The notes below the pieces were generated by a model. The model did no database searches. It saw only the letters and a program-made list of their open reading frames with translations, and was not told the DNA's origin. DNA of 64,000 nucleotides from Mycobacterium sp. PS03-16 (GTDB taxonomy: Bacteria > Actinomycetota > Actinomycetes > Mycobacteriales > Mycobacteriaceae), in NCBI RefSeq assembly GCF_004570325.1, contig NZ_SPQO01000004.1:62001-126000 (forward strand), given 5' to 3'. Every line of letters starts with the position of its first letter. Positions within the stretch are counted from its first letter, which is position 1. Position numbers and translations under genes: made by a program. Below, piece after piece: positions 7,676-18,402 of this stretch.

Positions 7676-8116
7676 GTGGCTCCCGATGAGCGGCGACTCG
7701 ACGACCTGAGGCGGCTGCGCCGGGTGCGCGACCGCATCGACCGCGACCACGCCCAGCCGCTGAACGTCGAGGCGCTGGCCCGCGCGGTCGGGATGTCGGC
7801 CGGTCACCTGAGCCGCCAGTTCAAACTCGCCTACGGCGAATCGCCGTACAGCTACCTGATGACGCGACGCATCGAACGGGCCATGGCGTTGCTGCGCCGG
7901 GGCGACCTCACCGTCACCGAAGTCTGCTTCACCGTGGGCTGTTCGTCTCTGGGCACGTTCAGCACCCGCTTCACCGAACTGGTCGGCATGTCACCCAGCG
8001 CCTACCGGCGCAGGCCGTTCGGCGCCGACGGCGAGCCGCCGTCGTGCGTCACCAAGGTGGTCACCAGACCGGTCAGGAATCGAGAAGCGGCGGCACTCAC
8101 GCACCACTTACGGTGA
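7676..8116 (+). CDS. AraC-family HTH regulator (DNA-binding domain only)
   Basis: Protein of 146 residues that is almost only the two-helix-turn-helix AraC domain: LNVEALARAVGMSAGHLSRQFK and later VTEVCFTVGCSSLGTFSTRF, ending with the typical GMSPSAYR. No sensor domain is present, as in SoxS/MarA-type regulators. GTG at 7676 follows a -10 box TAGGCT (7664-7669) by 6 nt, so translation is probably leaderless. Its stop overlaps the region of the VOC start, and the UvrA-like gene comes right after. The three genes probably form an operon that answers a toxic compound. Confidence 0.82.
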   Translation: MAPDERRLDDLRRLRRVRDRIDRDHAQPLNVEALARAVGMSAGHLSRQFKLAYGESPYSYLMTRRIERAMALLRRGDLTVTEVCFTVGCSSLGTFSTRFTELVGMSPSAYRRRPFGADGEPPSCVTKVVTRPVRNREAAALTHHLR

Positions 8117-8121
8117 GCGCC

Positions 8122-8532
8122 ATGGACATCACCATTCACAACACGTTCCTGCCGCACGACGACCCGGAGCAGTCGCTGGCCTTCTACCGCGACGTCCTCG
8201 GCTTCGAGGTCCGCCTCGACGTGGGCGGCGGCACGATGCGGTGGATCACCGTGGGGCCGCCCAACCAGCCCGATACCGCCATCGTTCTGCATCCTCCCGC
8301 GGTCGACCCCGGCACCACCGACGACGAGCGCCGCACCATCGCCGAGATGATGGCCAAGGGCACCTACGCCATGGTGGTCCTGGCCACCAGGGACCTCGAC
8401 GCCACCTTCGAGCGGCTGCAGGCCCGCGACGCCGAGATCGTCCAGGAACCCACCGATCAGCCGTACGGTGTGCGCGACTGCGCCGTGCGTGATCCCGCCG
8501 GCACCATGATCCGTATCCAGGAGCGACGCTGA
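8122..8532 (+). CDS. VOC-superfamily protein (glyoxalase/bleomycin-resistance fold)
   Basis: Small metalloenzyme-fold protein of 136 residues with paired beta-alpha-beta-beta-beta modules. It starts MDITIHNTFLPHDDPEQSLAFYRDVLGF and ends in RDPAGTMIRIQE, the usual VOC ending that carries a metal or substrate Glu. An alternative GTG at 8113 would add three residues. Between an AraC regulator and a UvrA-like ATPase it could bind or modify a drug or an electrophile. Specific activity cannot be assigned. Confidence 0.8.
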   Translation: MDITIHNTFLPHDDPEQSLAFYRDVLGFEVRLDVGGGTMRWITVGPPNQPDTAIVLHPPAVDPGTTDDERRTIAEMMAKGTYAMVVLATRDLDATFERLQARDAEIVQEPTDQPYGVRDCAVRDPAGTMIRIQERR

Positions 8533-8537
8533 CGACG

Positions 8538-10919
<2,382 letters not shown>

Positions 10920-11044
10920 ATACAGTCGGCTCCAGGCTCCCAGCAACGTTCGAGGCTTACGCGCCGAAGCTGACGCAGAACCTCATAGACGCGAATTCTG
11001 TCGGATCCTGCGATCCTGGCAACGGCTCGCTGGAGGTGCGGCGC

Positions 11045-11773
11045 CTACCGGCCGGCGCGCTCGAGGATGGCGGCGTCGCGATCGACGATGCCGGACATCT
11101 CTTCGAGGCTCGACGCGACGCTGCCGAACGCCGCGTGCAGCGCTTCCAGGGATGCCTCATCCGGCGGGTCCGGTAGCGCCGCACACTGCTGCTCCACGTC
11201 TCGGGCGCTGGCGACGACCGATTGCAGCGCGCGGGTCAGATCGGGATCGGGCGTGTTCACGATCGCCGACATCTCGACGGTGATGGGCGCGACCATCTGG
11301 CGGCAGTAGAACGTGATGTCGGCGACGTCGGCGGCGGCCATCGCCTCCTCCACCCGGGGACGCACCTGGAAGGTCACCTCGGTGACCGTGTCGAGGGTGC
11401 CTGACGACGCCACCGCCCACTCCCGCATCGCCTCGATCGCGGCCCGTGTCGGTGGCCGGGCGCCCCAGCCCTCCTGGAGCACCGTCGGCGTGGAGGCCAC
11501 CGACTCGCGCGTCGGCGCCGCGAGCCGGTCCGGTCCGTCGTCGCCGCCCCTGCCGACGACCAATGCGACCAGCACCACGCCCAAGAGAGCGACGGCGGCC
11601 GCGATGGCGAGCGGTTTCCCATACCCGTGCGATTCGTGCGCTGCAGGCGGCGGGGGCGACGGCTCGGGTTGCGCGCTGCGGTGGTCGGTCCACGTCTGGC
11701 CGTCGAAGAAGCGGCGTCCCGGTGCGCCGGTCGGGTCGGGATACCACCCGGGAGACGGCGATGGTGCGCCCAT
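11045..11773 (-). CDS. DUF2510 membrane-anchored protein
   Basis: Protein of 242 residues. The N-terminal DUF2510 motif (PGWYPDPTGAPGRRFFDGQ, about residues 8-26) is followed by a proline-rich linker, one transmembrane helix (about 55-75) and a helical extracellular domain of about 160 residues with paired cysteines (YCRQ and QQCAAL). Actinobacterial DUF2510 proteins are usually membrane proteins of unknown role. ATG at 11773 was chosen over the longer frame because the motif normally sits at the extreme N-terminus. Divergent from the channel-like gene. Confidence 0.72.
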   Translation of the reverse strand: MGAPSPSPGWYPDPTGAPGRRFFDGQTWTDHRSAQPEPSPPPPAAHESHGYGKPLAIAAAVALLGVVLVALVVGRGGDDGPDRLAAPTRESVASTPTVLQEGWGARPPTRAAIEAMREWAVASSGTLDTVTEVTFQVRPRVEEAMAAADVADITFYCRQMVAPITVEMSAIVNTPDPDLTRALQSVVASARDVEQQCAALPDPPDEASLEALHAAFGSVASSLEEMSGIVDRDAAILERAGR

Positions 11774-11938
11774 GGGCACCGAGCGTAGTGGCGAACGCAA
11801 CGATCCGGGAGGACCGGGCAGGTCGGCGGGGGCTTCGGCAATTGACGATGTTGTTTATTGGGTGGGTGGCTGGGTACCGCGCAAACACCACAACGAGTAC
11901 CGGCTGCGGGGAGCCCCGACCCAACGGGAGTGGACACC

Positions 11939-12973
11939 ATGGAAGACGCCCTCAGAGACATGTGGAGATCGGTGGCCAACTTCGCCCCGAAGTTCGTCGC
12001 GTTCCTCGTCATCCTGATCATCGGCTGGATCGTCGCGAAATTGATCGCCAAGGCCGTCGACAAAATCCTGGAGAGGGTCGGGTTCGACCGCGCCGTGGAG
12101 CGGGGCGGTGTGCGCAAGGCGCTGGCCAGAAGCAACTATGACGCCTCGACGATCGTCAGCAAGATCGTCTACTACGCGCTGCTGCTGTTCGTCCTGCAGA
12201 TGGCGTTCGGGGTGTTCGGTCCCAACCCGATCAGCGCGTTGCTCTCCGGGGTGATCGGCTTCCTGCCCAGACTGTTCGTCGCGGTGATCATCGTCGTCGT
12301 GGCGGCCGCGATCGCGGCCGCGGTGCGCGACATCGTGTCGAACGCGCTGAGCGGGCTGTCCTACGGCAGGTTGCTGGCCAACATCGCCAGTGTCTTCATC
12401 CTCGGCCTCGGCATCATCGCCGCGCTCAACCAGGTCGGCATCGCCCTGACCGTGACGCTGCCGGTACTGGTCGCCATTCTCGGCACCATCGGCGGCATCC
12501 TGGTGGTGGGTGTCGGCGGCGGCCTGATCAAGCCGATGCAGCAGCGCTGGGAGGACTACCTCACCAGGGCCGAGGACGAGGGCCGCACCATCCGGGCCAA
12601 GCTCGCCGACCGCGACAGCGAACGTGCCCGCACCGCCGACGCCACCACCGCGATCCCGGCCGCCGCCACCTCGAGCGGCTACGGCCAGGGCGGTACCCAG
12701 CAGGGCGGCTACCCCCAGGGCGGTTACGGCCAGGGCGGTGGTCAGCAGGGTGGCTACGGCCAGGGCGGTCAGCAGGGTGGCTATACGCAGGGCGGTGGCC
12801 AGCAGGGCGGCTACCCCCAGGGCGGTGGCTATCCGCAGTCCGGCCCGCCCACCGCGCCGTACTCCCCGCCGGGGACCAGCCCCGGATACTCCGATCCGTA
12901 CGGCGGACAGCAGCCGGGACCGTCCGGCGGGCAACAGTATCCGTACGGCGGCGGCTACGAGGGCCGGCGCTGA
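11939..12973 (+). CDS. Small mechanosensitive-channel-like membrane protein with Gly/Gln-rich tail
   Basis: Protein of 344 residues with four to five hydrophobic helices in the first 190 residues. It has the short repeated TM-helix module known from CmpX/MscS-related proteins (FAPKFVAFLVILIIGWIVAK; later FLPRLFVAVIIVVVAAAIA). A charged linker follows, then a low-complexity tail of about 110 residues made of GGYxQGG repeats, ending in a Pro/Gly/Tyr-rich stretch. It probably forms a membrane pore or scaffold with a cytoplasmic disordered tail. ATG at 11939 follows acggga-type sequence; the tail is unusual for the family. Confidence 0.72.
   Translation: MEDALRDMWRSVANFAPKFVAFLVILIIGWIVAKLIAKAVDKILERVGFDRAVERGGVRKALARSNYDASTIVSKIVYYALLLFVLQMAFGVFGPNPISALLSGVIGFLPRLFVAVIIVVVAAAIAAAVRDIVSNALSGLSYGRLLANIASVFILGLGIIAALNQVGIALTVTLPVLVAILGTIGGILVVGVGGGLIKPMQQRWEDYLTRAEDEGRTIRAKLADRDSERARTADATTAIPAAATSSGYGQGGTQQGGYPQGGYGQGGGQQGGYGQGGQQGGYTQGGGQQGGYPQGGGYPQSGPPTAPYSPPGTSPGYSDPYGGQQPGPSGGQQYPYGGGYEGRR
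12679..12840 (+). repeat. In-frame tandem repeat encoding GGY-QGG units
   Basis: About eight imperfect units of cagggcggctaccc-type sequence (Gly-Gly-Tyr-x-Gln-Gly-Gly, with extra Gln-Gln-Gly-Gly steps). They lie entirely inside the channel-like gene, so this is a coding repeat prone to length change, not a CRISPR or mobile element. Confidence 0.8.
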
Positions 12974-13003
12974 CCCAGCGGGTGCGGCCTATAGTCGCGG
13001 GGT

Positions 13004-13663
13004 GTGGGCCCCACCGGCGATGCGCTACCGCTGACCTTCGAGGACGCGCTCGCCGCGGTGGCCGCGGAGACGCGGCGGTTGCGCGCGGGCCGGTCGGGTC
13101 GCGTGCTCGTCGGGTTGACCGGACCGCCGGGCACGGGTAAGTCGACCTTCGCCGAGCATCTGGTGGACGCCCTGGGGGACGTCGCCGCGAGCTACGTGCC
13201 GATGGACGGATTTCACCTGGCGACAGTCCAGTTGGAACGCCTCGGCCGCCGCGACCGCAAGGGTGCGCCCGACACCTTCGACGTTGACGGGTACGTCGCG
13301 ACGCTGTCCCGGCTGGCGCCCGCCCACCGCCGGCGGGACGTGTACGTGCCGGATTTCGACCGCAGCATCGAGGAGCCGGTGGCCGCCGGCCGGGTGGTGC
13401 CCGCGGTGGCCGACGTGGTGATCACCGAGGGCAATTACCTGGCGCTGTGGGACGACGTGCGTCCCCTGCTGGACCGGCTGTACTACCTCGACTCCGACCG
13501 GTCGGTCCGCCACGCGCGCCTGGTGGCGCGGCACACCGCCGGAGGGCGGGACGAAGCGCAGGCGCGTCACTGGGTCGGAGCGGTCGACGAGGCGAACGCC
13601 GAGCGGATCGCCGCGACCCGCGACCGCTGCGACCGCGTGCTGATGATCGCGTCGCCGGGCTGA
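13004..13663 (+). CDS. P-loop nucleoside/sugar kinase (uridine kinase/PanK-like family)
   Basis: Kinase of 219 residues. Walker A is GPPGTGKST at 40-48; PMDGFHL supplies the family DGFH motif; TEGNYLAL is the Walker B-like segment; a lid region (RLVARHTAGGRD) binds phosphate. This is the phosphoribulokinase/uridine kinase fold, in which some members phosphorylate fructose or pantothenate, so the substrate is open. GTG at 13004 lies 8 nt after a TATAGT -10 box, hence probably leaderless. It converges with the acyl-CoA dehydrogenase gene one base away. Confidence 0.78.
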   Translation: MGPTGDALPLTFEDALAAVAAETRRLRAGRSGRVLVGLTGPPGTGKSTFAEHLVDALGDVAASYVPMDGFHLATVQLERLGRRDRKGAPDTFDVDGYVATLSRLAPAHRRRDVYVPDFDRSIEEPVAAGRVVPAVADVVITEGNYLALWDDVRPLLDRLYYLDSDRSVRHARLVARHTAGGRDEAQARHWVGAVDEANAERIAATRDRCDRVLMIASPG

Positions 13664-13664
13664 C

Positions 13665-14807
13665 TCAGGGCCGGGTGAGGCGCGCGTAGCGGGCGACGTG
13701 GTGGTCGGTCGCCCCGAACTCGTACTGCAGCGCGGTGAGCCGTTTGAAGTAGTGGCCGATCGCCAGCTCTTCGGTCATGCCCATGCCGCCGTGCAGTTGA
13801 ACCGCGTTCTGGCCGATGAAGCGCGCGGCGCGGCCGATCGTGGCCTTGGCCGCGGACACCGCCCGGGCCCGCTCGTCGTCGCCGTCGTCGAGGTGCAGCA
13901 CAGCCAGATACGTTGCGGCGACCGACTGTTCGAGCTCCATGTGCATGTCGACCATGCGGTGCTGCAGCGCCTGGAAGCTGCCGATCGGAGTGCCGAACTG
14001 GTGACGTTGCTTGCAGTACTCGACGGTGTCGGTGAGGACCCGGCGCATGGCGCCGACCGCCTCGGCGCACACCGCGGCCGCACCCTCGTCGCGGGCGCGA
14101 GCGAGCGACGGCCACGCCTGCCCCTCGGCGCCGAGCAGGGCGTCCCCGGGCACCCGGAGCCCGTCGAAGGTGATGTCGGCGGCGCGGCGGTCGTCGACGG
14201 TGCGGTACGGGTGTATCACCAGTTCCGTTGCCTCCGAACCGGCGTCGACGAGGAAGAGCGAGATGCCCTCGGCGTCGGCCCGGTCGCCGGATGTGCGCGC
14301 GCTCACCACGAGGTAGCCGGCCAGCGGCGCGGAAGCGACCACGATCTTCTCCCCGCGTAGCACCCAGCCGTCGCCGTCGCGTTCGGCGGTGGTGGATACG
14401 TGGCGCCAGCTGTCCCCGGCGTCGGTCTCGGTGGCGGCGAGCGCGGCGAGCGCGGTCCCCTCGGTGATCTTCTCCAGCACCGTCGCGGCCGCGGCGCCGC
14501 CGGCCCGGTGCAGCAGCCCGCCCGCCACCACCACGGTGTCGACGAACGGCTCCACGACCAGTGCGTGACCGAGCGTCTCGGCGATCACCATGGCCTCCAC
14601 CGGACCGCCGCCCATACCGCCGGCCTCTTCGGGCAGCGTCGCGCCGAGGATGCCGAGCTCGTCGGCGAAGCCCCGCCAGATGTCGGGCTGCCAACCCGCA
14701 CCCGTCTTGGCCGCCGAGCGGCTCTTCTCCAGGTCGTATCGGGTCGACAGGAACCTCGTCAGCCCGTCGCGCAGGAGTTCCTGTTCCTTGGTGAGTGAAA
14801 AGTCCAT
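13665..14807 (-). CDS. Acyl-CoA dehydrogenase, catalytic partner of a two-subunit enzyme
   Basis: FadE-type protein of 380 residues. The FAD-binding and C-terminal helical domains are present, with LHGGMGMTEELAIGHYF and then QYEFGATDHH. The Glu in QYEFG lies where the catalytic base of MCAD-type enzymes sits. Its partner just upstream has Ala at that place. Mycobacterial steroid/lipid FadE pairs are known to form alpha2beta2 enzymes with one complete active site per pair, so this subunit is likely the catalytic one. The start codon follows immediately after the partner stop. Substrate unknown; such pairs often act on bulky or branched acyl-CoAs. Confidence 0.85.
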   Translation of the reverse strand: MDFSLTKEQELLRDGLTRFLSTRYDLEKSRSAAKTGAGWQPDIWRGFADELGILGATLPEEAGGMGGGPVEAMVIAETLGHALVVEPFVDTVVVAGGLLHRAGGAAAATVLEKITEGTALAALAATETDAGDSWRHVSTTAERDGDGWVLRGEKIVVASAPLAGYLVVSARTSGDRADAEGISLFLVDAGSEATELVIHPYRTVDDRRAADITFDGLRVPGDALLGAEGQAWPSLARARDEGAAAVCAEAVGAMRRVLTDTVEYCKQRHQFGTPIGSFQALQHRMVDMHMELEQSVAATYLAVLHLDDGDDERARAVSAAKATIGRAARFIGQNAVQLHGGMGMTEELAIGHYFKRLTALQYEFGATDHHVARYARLTRP

Positions 14808-16040
14808 CTACAGCCCCAATGCCGCTTTGGCCAGAATGTTGCGCTGGATCTCGTTGCTGCCGGCGTAGATCGATCCGGCGCGATCGTTGAAGTAACGCAG
14901 GGGAGCCACCGCCTGCCATGGTTGTCCGCTGACGTAACCGTCGGCCGGAGGCTCGAATTCGGCGACCGGGCCGCCCGGACAGGTGGCGTGTGGTTGGTAC
15001 ACCCGGCCGCGCGGGCCCGCGGCGGCCATGGCGAGCTCGGTCAGGGTCTGGCTGAGTTCGGTGCCGAGCACCTTGAGCATCGACGACGCCGACCCGGGAT
15101 TTCTGCCCGCCGCCACCGCGGCCAGCACGCGGTACTCGAGGATCTCCAGCACATCCGTGCGGATCCGCGCATCGGCCAGCCGGTGTGCGAACGCGGCGTC
15201 GTCGATCAGGCGGCCGCCGTCGGGGCCCGGCTGTTCGGTGGCGACGGTGGCGATCTCCTCGGCGAGCACCTGCAGGGCAGGTGCCGCGGCGCCGCCCCCT
15301 CGTTCGAACTCCAGCAGGTACTTCGCCACCGTCCAGCCGTCGTCGATCTCGCCGATGACGTTGGCCTTCGGCACCCGCACCTCGTCGAAGAAGACCTGGT
15401 TCTGCACCTCCTCGCCGGACGTCATGACCAGGGGCCGGATCTCGATGCCCGCACTCGCCATGTCGATCAGCAGGAACGTGATGCCCTGCTGCTTCTTTCC
15501 GGTGCGGGAGGTGCGCACCAGTGCGAACATCCAATTCGCCTCGGTGGCATGGGTGGTCCAGATCTTGCTGCCCGTGCAGACGAGGTCGTCGCCGTCGTCG
15601 ACCGCCGCCATGGTCAGGGCCGCCAGGTCGGAGCCGGCTTCCGGCTCGGAGTAGCCCTGGCAGAAGAACACCTCGCCGGTGAGGATGCGCGGCAGGAAGA
15701 AGTCCTTCTGCTCCGGTGTGCCGAACTTGATGATCGCGTGCGCCACCATCCGGATGCCCATGGGGGACAACGACGGTGCACCCGCCAGCGTGGACTCGCG
15801 GCTGAAGATGTAGTGCTGGGTGAGGCTCCAGTCGCACCCGCCGTACTCCACCGGCCATGCGGGCGCCGCCCAGCCGCGCTCGTGCAGGATCGCCTGCCAG
15901 GCCATGCTCGCCTCGTGATCGGCGTACACGCTGGTCATCAGGCGCCCGGCGCGCTGGATGTCGGGCGTCAGCTTCTCGGCGAGGAAGCCGCGCACCTCGT
16001 CGCGGAACGCGAGATCGCGATCCGACCACGTCAGATCCAT
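14808..16040 (-). CDS. Acyl-CoA dehydrogenase, non-catalytic partner subunit
   Basis: FadE-type protein of 410 residues. The FAD/acyl regions are seen as CQGYSEPEAGSDLA and GSKIWTTHATEANW. The C-terminal motif reads IYAGSNEIQRNIL, with Ala in place of the usual catalytic Glu (YEGT/S). It is therefore unlikely to act alone and probably pairs with the product of the next gene, with no intergenic base between the two. A 16-bp perfect palindrome 20 bp before the ATG suggests TetR control by one of the regulators nearby. Confidence 0.85.
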   Translation of the reverse strand: MDLTWSDRDLAFRDEVRGFLAEKLTPDIQRAGRLMTSVYADHEASMAWQAILHERGWAAPAWPVEYGGCDWSLTQHYIFSRESTLAGAPSLSPMGIRMVAHAIIKFGTPEQKDFFLPRILTGEVFFCQGYSEPEAGSDLAALTMAAVDDGDDLVCTGSKIWTTHATEANWMFALVRTSRTGKKQQGITFLLIDMASAGIEIRPLVMTSGEEVQNQVFFDEVRVPKANVIGEIDDGWTVAKYLLEFERGGGAAAPALQVLAEEIATVATEQPGPDGGRLIDDAAFAHRLADARIRTDVLEILEYRVLAAVAAGRNPGSASSMLKVLGTELSQTLTELAMAAAGPRGRVYQPHATCPGGPVAEFEPPADGYVSGQPWQAVAPLRYFNDRAGSIYAGSNEIQRNILAKAALGL

Positions 16041-16059
16041 GGGTCACTCCCGTCTACGG

Positions 16060-16075
16060 TCTGTGTGCACACAGA
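16060..16075. promoter_or_regulatory. Perfect 16-bp palindrome, candidate TetR operator
   Basis: TCTGTGTGCACACAGA is completely self-complementary. It lies between the fadE pair and the PAS gene, 20 bp before the dehydrogenase start. Two TetR genes follow at 16561 and 17252; either may bind here. Inferred from symmetry and position only. Confidence 0.6.
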
Positions 16076-16151
16076 GTAAACCTAGTTAGTCAAGTGATGC
16101 CGCGGGGGCCGTTGTCTGTAACGGACCGTTCCCGGCCGCGATAATGAACCC

Positions 16152-16553
16152 GTGGAGCGGCGACGCGAGGGCCAGGGCGATCGATCGCCGATGACACTTC
16201 TGCGGCAGATGCCGGCCCTGGTGCTGCTGGAGCGTTTTCCGGTTCCGGTGCTGGCGATCGCCGACGACGGCGCGATCCTGTTCGCCAACGAGGCGTTCGC
16301 CGACATGGTCGGACACCGCCAGGCAGACGTCGCGACCATGCGCTTTCGCCAGCTCTTCCACACCGTGCCCGCCGATGAGTCGGCGCTGTCAGTGGTGCAC
16401 GCACACGCCGACCTCGTCGTCGAACTCGCCCACCGCGACGGCTCCATCGTGCGGGCGCGAATGAGCAAGTCGGCGCTGCTGCGCGACGACGACCCCGTCG
16501 CGGTGGCGACGTTCCTCGACCTCACCGAGCGGCTCTGGTCCGAAGAGGTCTGA
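16152..16553 (+). CDS. Single-domain PAS protein
   Basis: Protein of 133 residues that is essentially one PAS fold: VPVLAIADDGAILFANEAFADMVG at about 31-54, a middle helix region, and a final strand VATFLDLTERL. No output domain is attached. It could bind a small ligand or heme/flavin, or relay a signal to another protein. GTG at 16152 lies 6 nt after a GATAAT -10 box, so it is likely leaderless. It is divergent from the fadE pair and convergent with a TetR gene. Confidence 0.7.
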   Translation: MERRREGQGDRSPMTLLRQMPALVLLERFPVPVLAIADDGAILFANEAFADMVGHRQADVATMRFRQLFHTVPADESALSVVHAHADLVVELAHRDGSIVRARMSKSALLRDDDPVAVATFLDLTERLWSEEV

Positions 16554-16560
16554 TCTGCCG

Positions 16561-17211
16561 TCAGGCCTGCGGTGGCCGCGGGCGGGTCTCGCGGGCCAAG
16601 AACTCCGCGAAGTACTCCTTCGACTCGTCGGTCACGATCGCGGGCAGCACCAGCCGGAACAGCCGGGCCACCCGGTCGCGCAGATCCGTGCCGCCACTGG
16701 TGGCGTCCGAGAGCAGGCCGCTGCCGATGAAGGCGCCGACGAGAGTCTCCGAGACCGCGACGATGTCGACGTCGTCGCGGACGTCGCCCTCGGACTGACC
16801 CCGGGCGAGATCGTCGGCCATCGCGGTGAGCCAGCCATGGTAGGTACGCTGCGCCGCCTCGCTGTAGCCGGCGAACACCCGCAGAAGGGAGATCCCCACC
16901 CGGGCCAACCGGTCGGCGGCGATCTGGTCCACGACCATGAACGTGCCGTGGATGACACTCTCGAGCGCGGGGGAGGACGTATCGCCGATGGTGTCGAAGG
17001 TGCCCCGCAGGCGGGCCCCGCCTTCGGCGATGATCACCGCGGCGAGGGCCTCCTTGGAGTCGAAGTGGTAGTAGAGCGCGCCCTTGGTCATCTCGGCGCG
17101 ATCGATGATGTCGCCCAAACTGGTGGCGGGATAACCCTTTTCACTGAACAGGTCGACGGCGGCATCGATGATCCGGCGTCGGGTCGCCTCGGAGCGAGCC
17201 TGGCGAATCAC
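16561..17211 (-). CDS. TetR-family regulator (ArpA/ScbR-like N-terminus)
   Basis: Regulator of 216 residues. The HTH segment includes GYPATSLGDIIDRAEMTKGALYYHF (key part MTKGALYYHFDSKE), a pattern resembling gamma-butyrolactone-receptor-type TetR proteins of actinobacteria more than AcrR-type ones. The C-terminal domain is helical, of ligand-binding type. The start GTG/ATG at 17211 lies 40 bp after the stop of a second TetR of the same kind, so the two are probably co-transcribed. Candidate targets are the palindromes at 16060 and near 17975-18018. The ligand is unknown. Confidence 0.82.
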   Translation of the reverse strand: MIRQARSEATRRRIIDAAVDLFSEKGYPATSLGDIIDRAEMTKGALYYHFDSKEALAAVIIAEGGARLRGTFDTIGDTSSPALESVIHGTFMVVDQIAADRLARVGISLLRVFAGYSEAAQRTYHGWLTAMADDLARGQSEGDVRDDVDIVAVSETLVGAFIGSGLLSDATSGGTDLRDRVARLFRLVLPAIVTDESKEYFAEFLARETRPRPPQA

Positions 17212-17251
17212 GTGACCACCTCCAGAACACGCCGCTTTCTTCAGCGCATGC

Positions 17252-17929
17252 TCACAGCGTATCGGCGCGTAGGGGGCTGGCTTTCTTGATGGCCAAGGCG
17301 GCGCGGCGGCTGACGAACCGGGACAGATACGCGACCCGGTCCGCGTCGACCAGGCCGGGCAGCACCAGCGTCCAGGCCTGGCGTAACCCCTCGAGGTAGC
17401 TCGTGCACTCGTCGACCGAGCTGGTCTGGCGGGTGCCGAGGTAGATGGCGACCAGGGTGCGGGCGGTCTGCTCCGGCGTCACGTCGCCGGTGAGGTCGCC
17501 TTCGTCGACGGCCTGGCGGGTGATCACCGACAGCGCTGCCACCCAGGTCTCCACCGCCCGGCTGTGCAGGCCGTCGGTCCGGCCCACCGATTCCAGGAGG
17601 TTCAATCCGGCCCGCGCGGTCGCATTGCCGATGTCGTCGAGTGCCACCAGGAATGTGATGTCGACCAGCGTCTCCAGCCCGGAGTGTCGACGGGCGACCA
17701 CCTCCGCGATCGCCCGGCCGCTGCGGTCCACCCACTGGTCGACGATCTCGGAAGCCAACGCGTACTTCGACCGGAAGTGGTGGTACATCGCCCCCTTCGT
17801 GACCGCAGCGTCGGCGAGGATGTCATCGAGGTTGACCAGGCTGTACGGCTTCACGGCGAACTGCACCGCGGCGGATTCGATGATCTGACGCCGTGTGGCG
17901 TCCGCTTTCCGATCGACCTGTTCGGCCAC
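17252..17929 (-). CDS. TetR-family regulator, second of a tandem pair
   Basis: Regulator of 225 residues with an HTH of the same subgroup as its neighbour (AAVTKGAMYHHFRSKYALA). The ligand domain resembles the other in length but differs in sequence, so this is an old duplication or two related family members. The C-terminus is basic (IKKASPLRADTL). The inverted repeats in the gap just upstream make self-control likely. Two tandem regulators of this kind allow stepwise control, as in Streptomyces receptor/pseudo-receptor pairs; that parallel is only suggestive. Confidence 0.82.
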   Translation of the reverse strand: MAEQVDRKADATRRQIIESAAVQFAVKPYSLVNLDDILADAAVTKGAMYHHFRSKYALASEIVDQWVDRSGRAIAEVVARRHSGLETLVDITFLVALDDIGNATARAGLNLLESVGRTDGLHSRAVETWVAALSVITRQAVDEGDLTGDVTPEQTARTLVAIYLGTRQTSSVDECTSYLEGLRQAWTLVLPGLVDADRVAYLSRFVSRRAALAIKKASPLRADTL

Positions 17930-18402
17930 TGCGCGCTCCCGGGGGTGTGGATCGCGATTACTTCACGATCGTCAATACCTTAGGTCATCTATCGGGATGC
18001 GTAACATCCGAAAGGTATGTAAAGTACGGCGCGTGATGACTTCCGGTCTTACCACCGTCGGCGCCTCGTCCGGCGTCTGCGCGGAAGTCCCCACCCGGTG
18101 GGTACGGCGGCCGGCGCTTTCCCCGCGCCCGGACCGATGGTACCTTCATTCGGTTGCCACGGCCTGTACTGGCAAACCCCCTCGAATCCCTGAACAGGCC
18201 GTGGCGACCCGGATCCACGCGGCAGCCCCTCGCGATCGCGACATCGTCTCGGTCCAGGGCACCCACCTCGTCGGTTCGCAGCACGCGGTCACCTTTCACC
18301 ACGAAGTTCCCCCGCGCTGTCGGTCACGCCGCCGCAGCGTCCCGCTTTTCCGTCGGGCGGCCGGGCGTGTCGCCGTTGAGCAATCGCGAGGTACTTAACG
18401 CA
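17930..18402. other. 473-bp intergenic region with nested inverted repeats
   Basis: No gene is supported here. It holds ATACCTT (17975-17981) facing AAGGTAT (18012-18018), and between them a small dyad GGATG/CATCC (17995-18009). The outer half sites AATACC and GGTATGT resemble halves of the autoregulatory element bound by butyrolactone receptors. The remainder toward 18402 shows no clear coding signal; open frames on both strands have poor codon pattern. Confidence 0.55.

Noticed and set aside
12679..12840. Tandem short repeats, possible CRISPR or VNTR outside genes
   Set aside because: Units are in frame inside the channel-like gene, have no unique spacers and encode a regular GGY-QGG tail.
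17975..18018. Complete butyrolactone receptor box
   Set aside because: The half sites are 30 bp apart instead of adjacent, so only a resemblance is reported.
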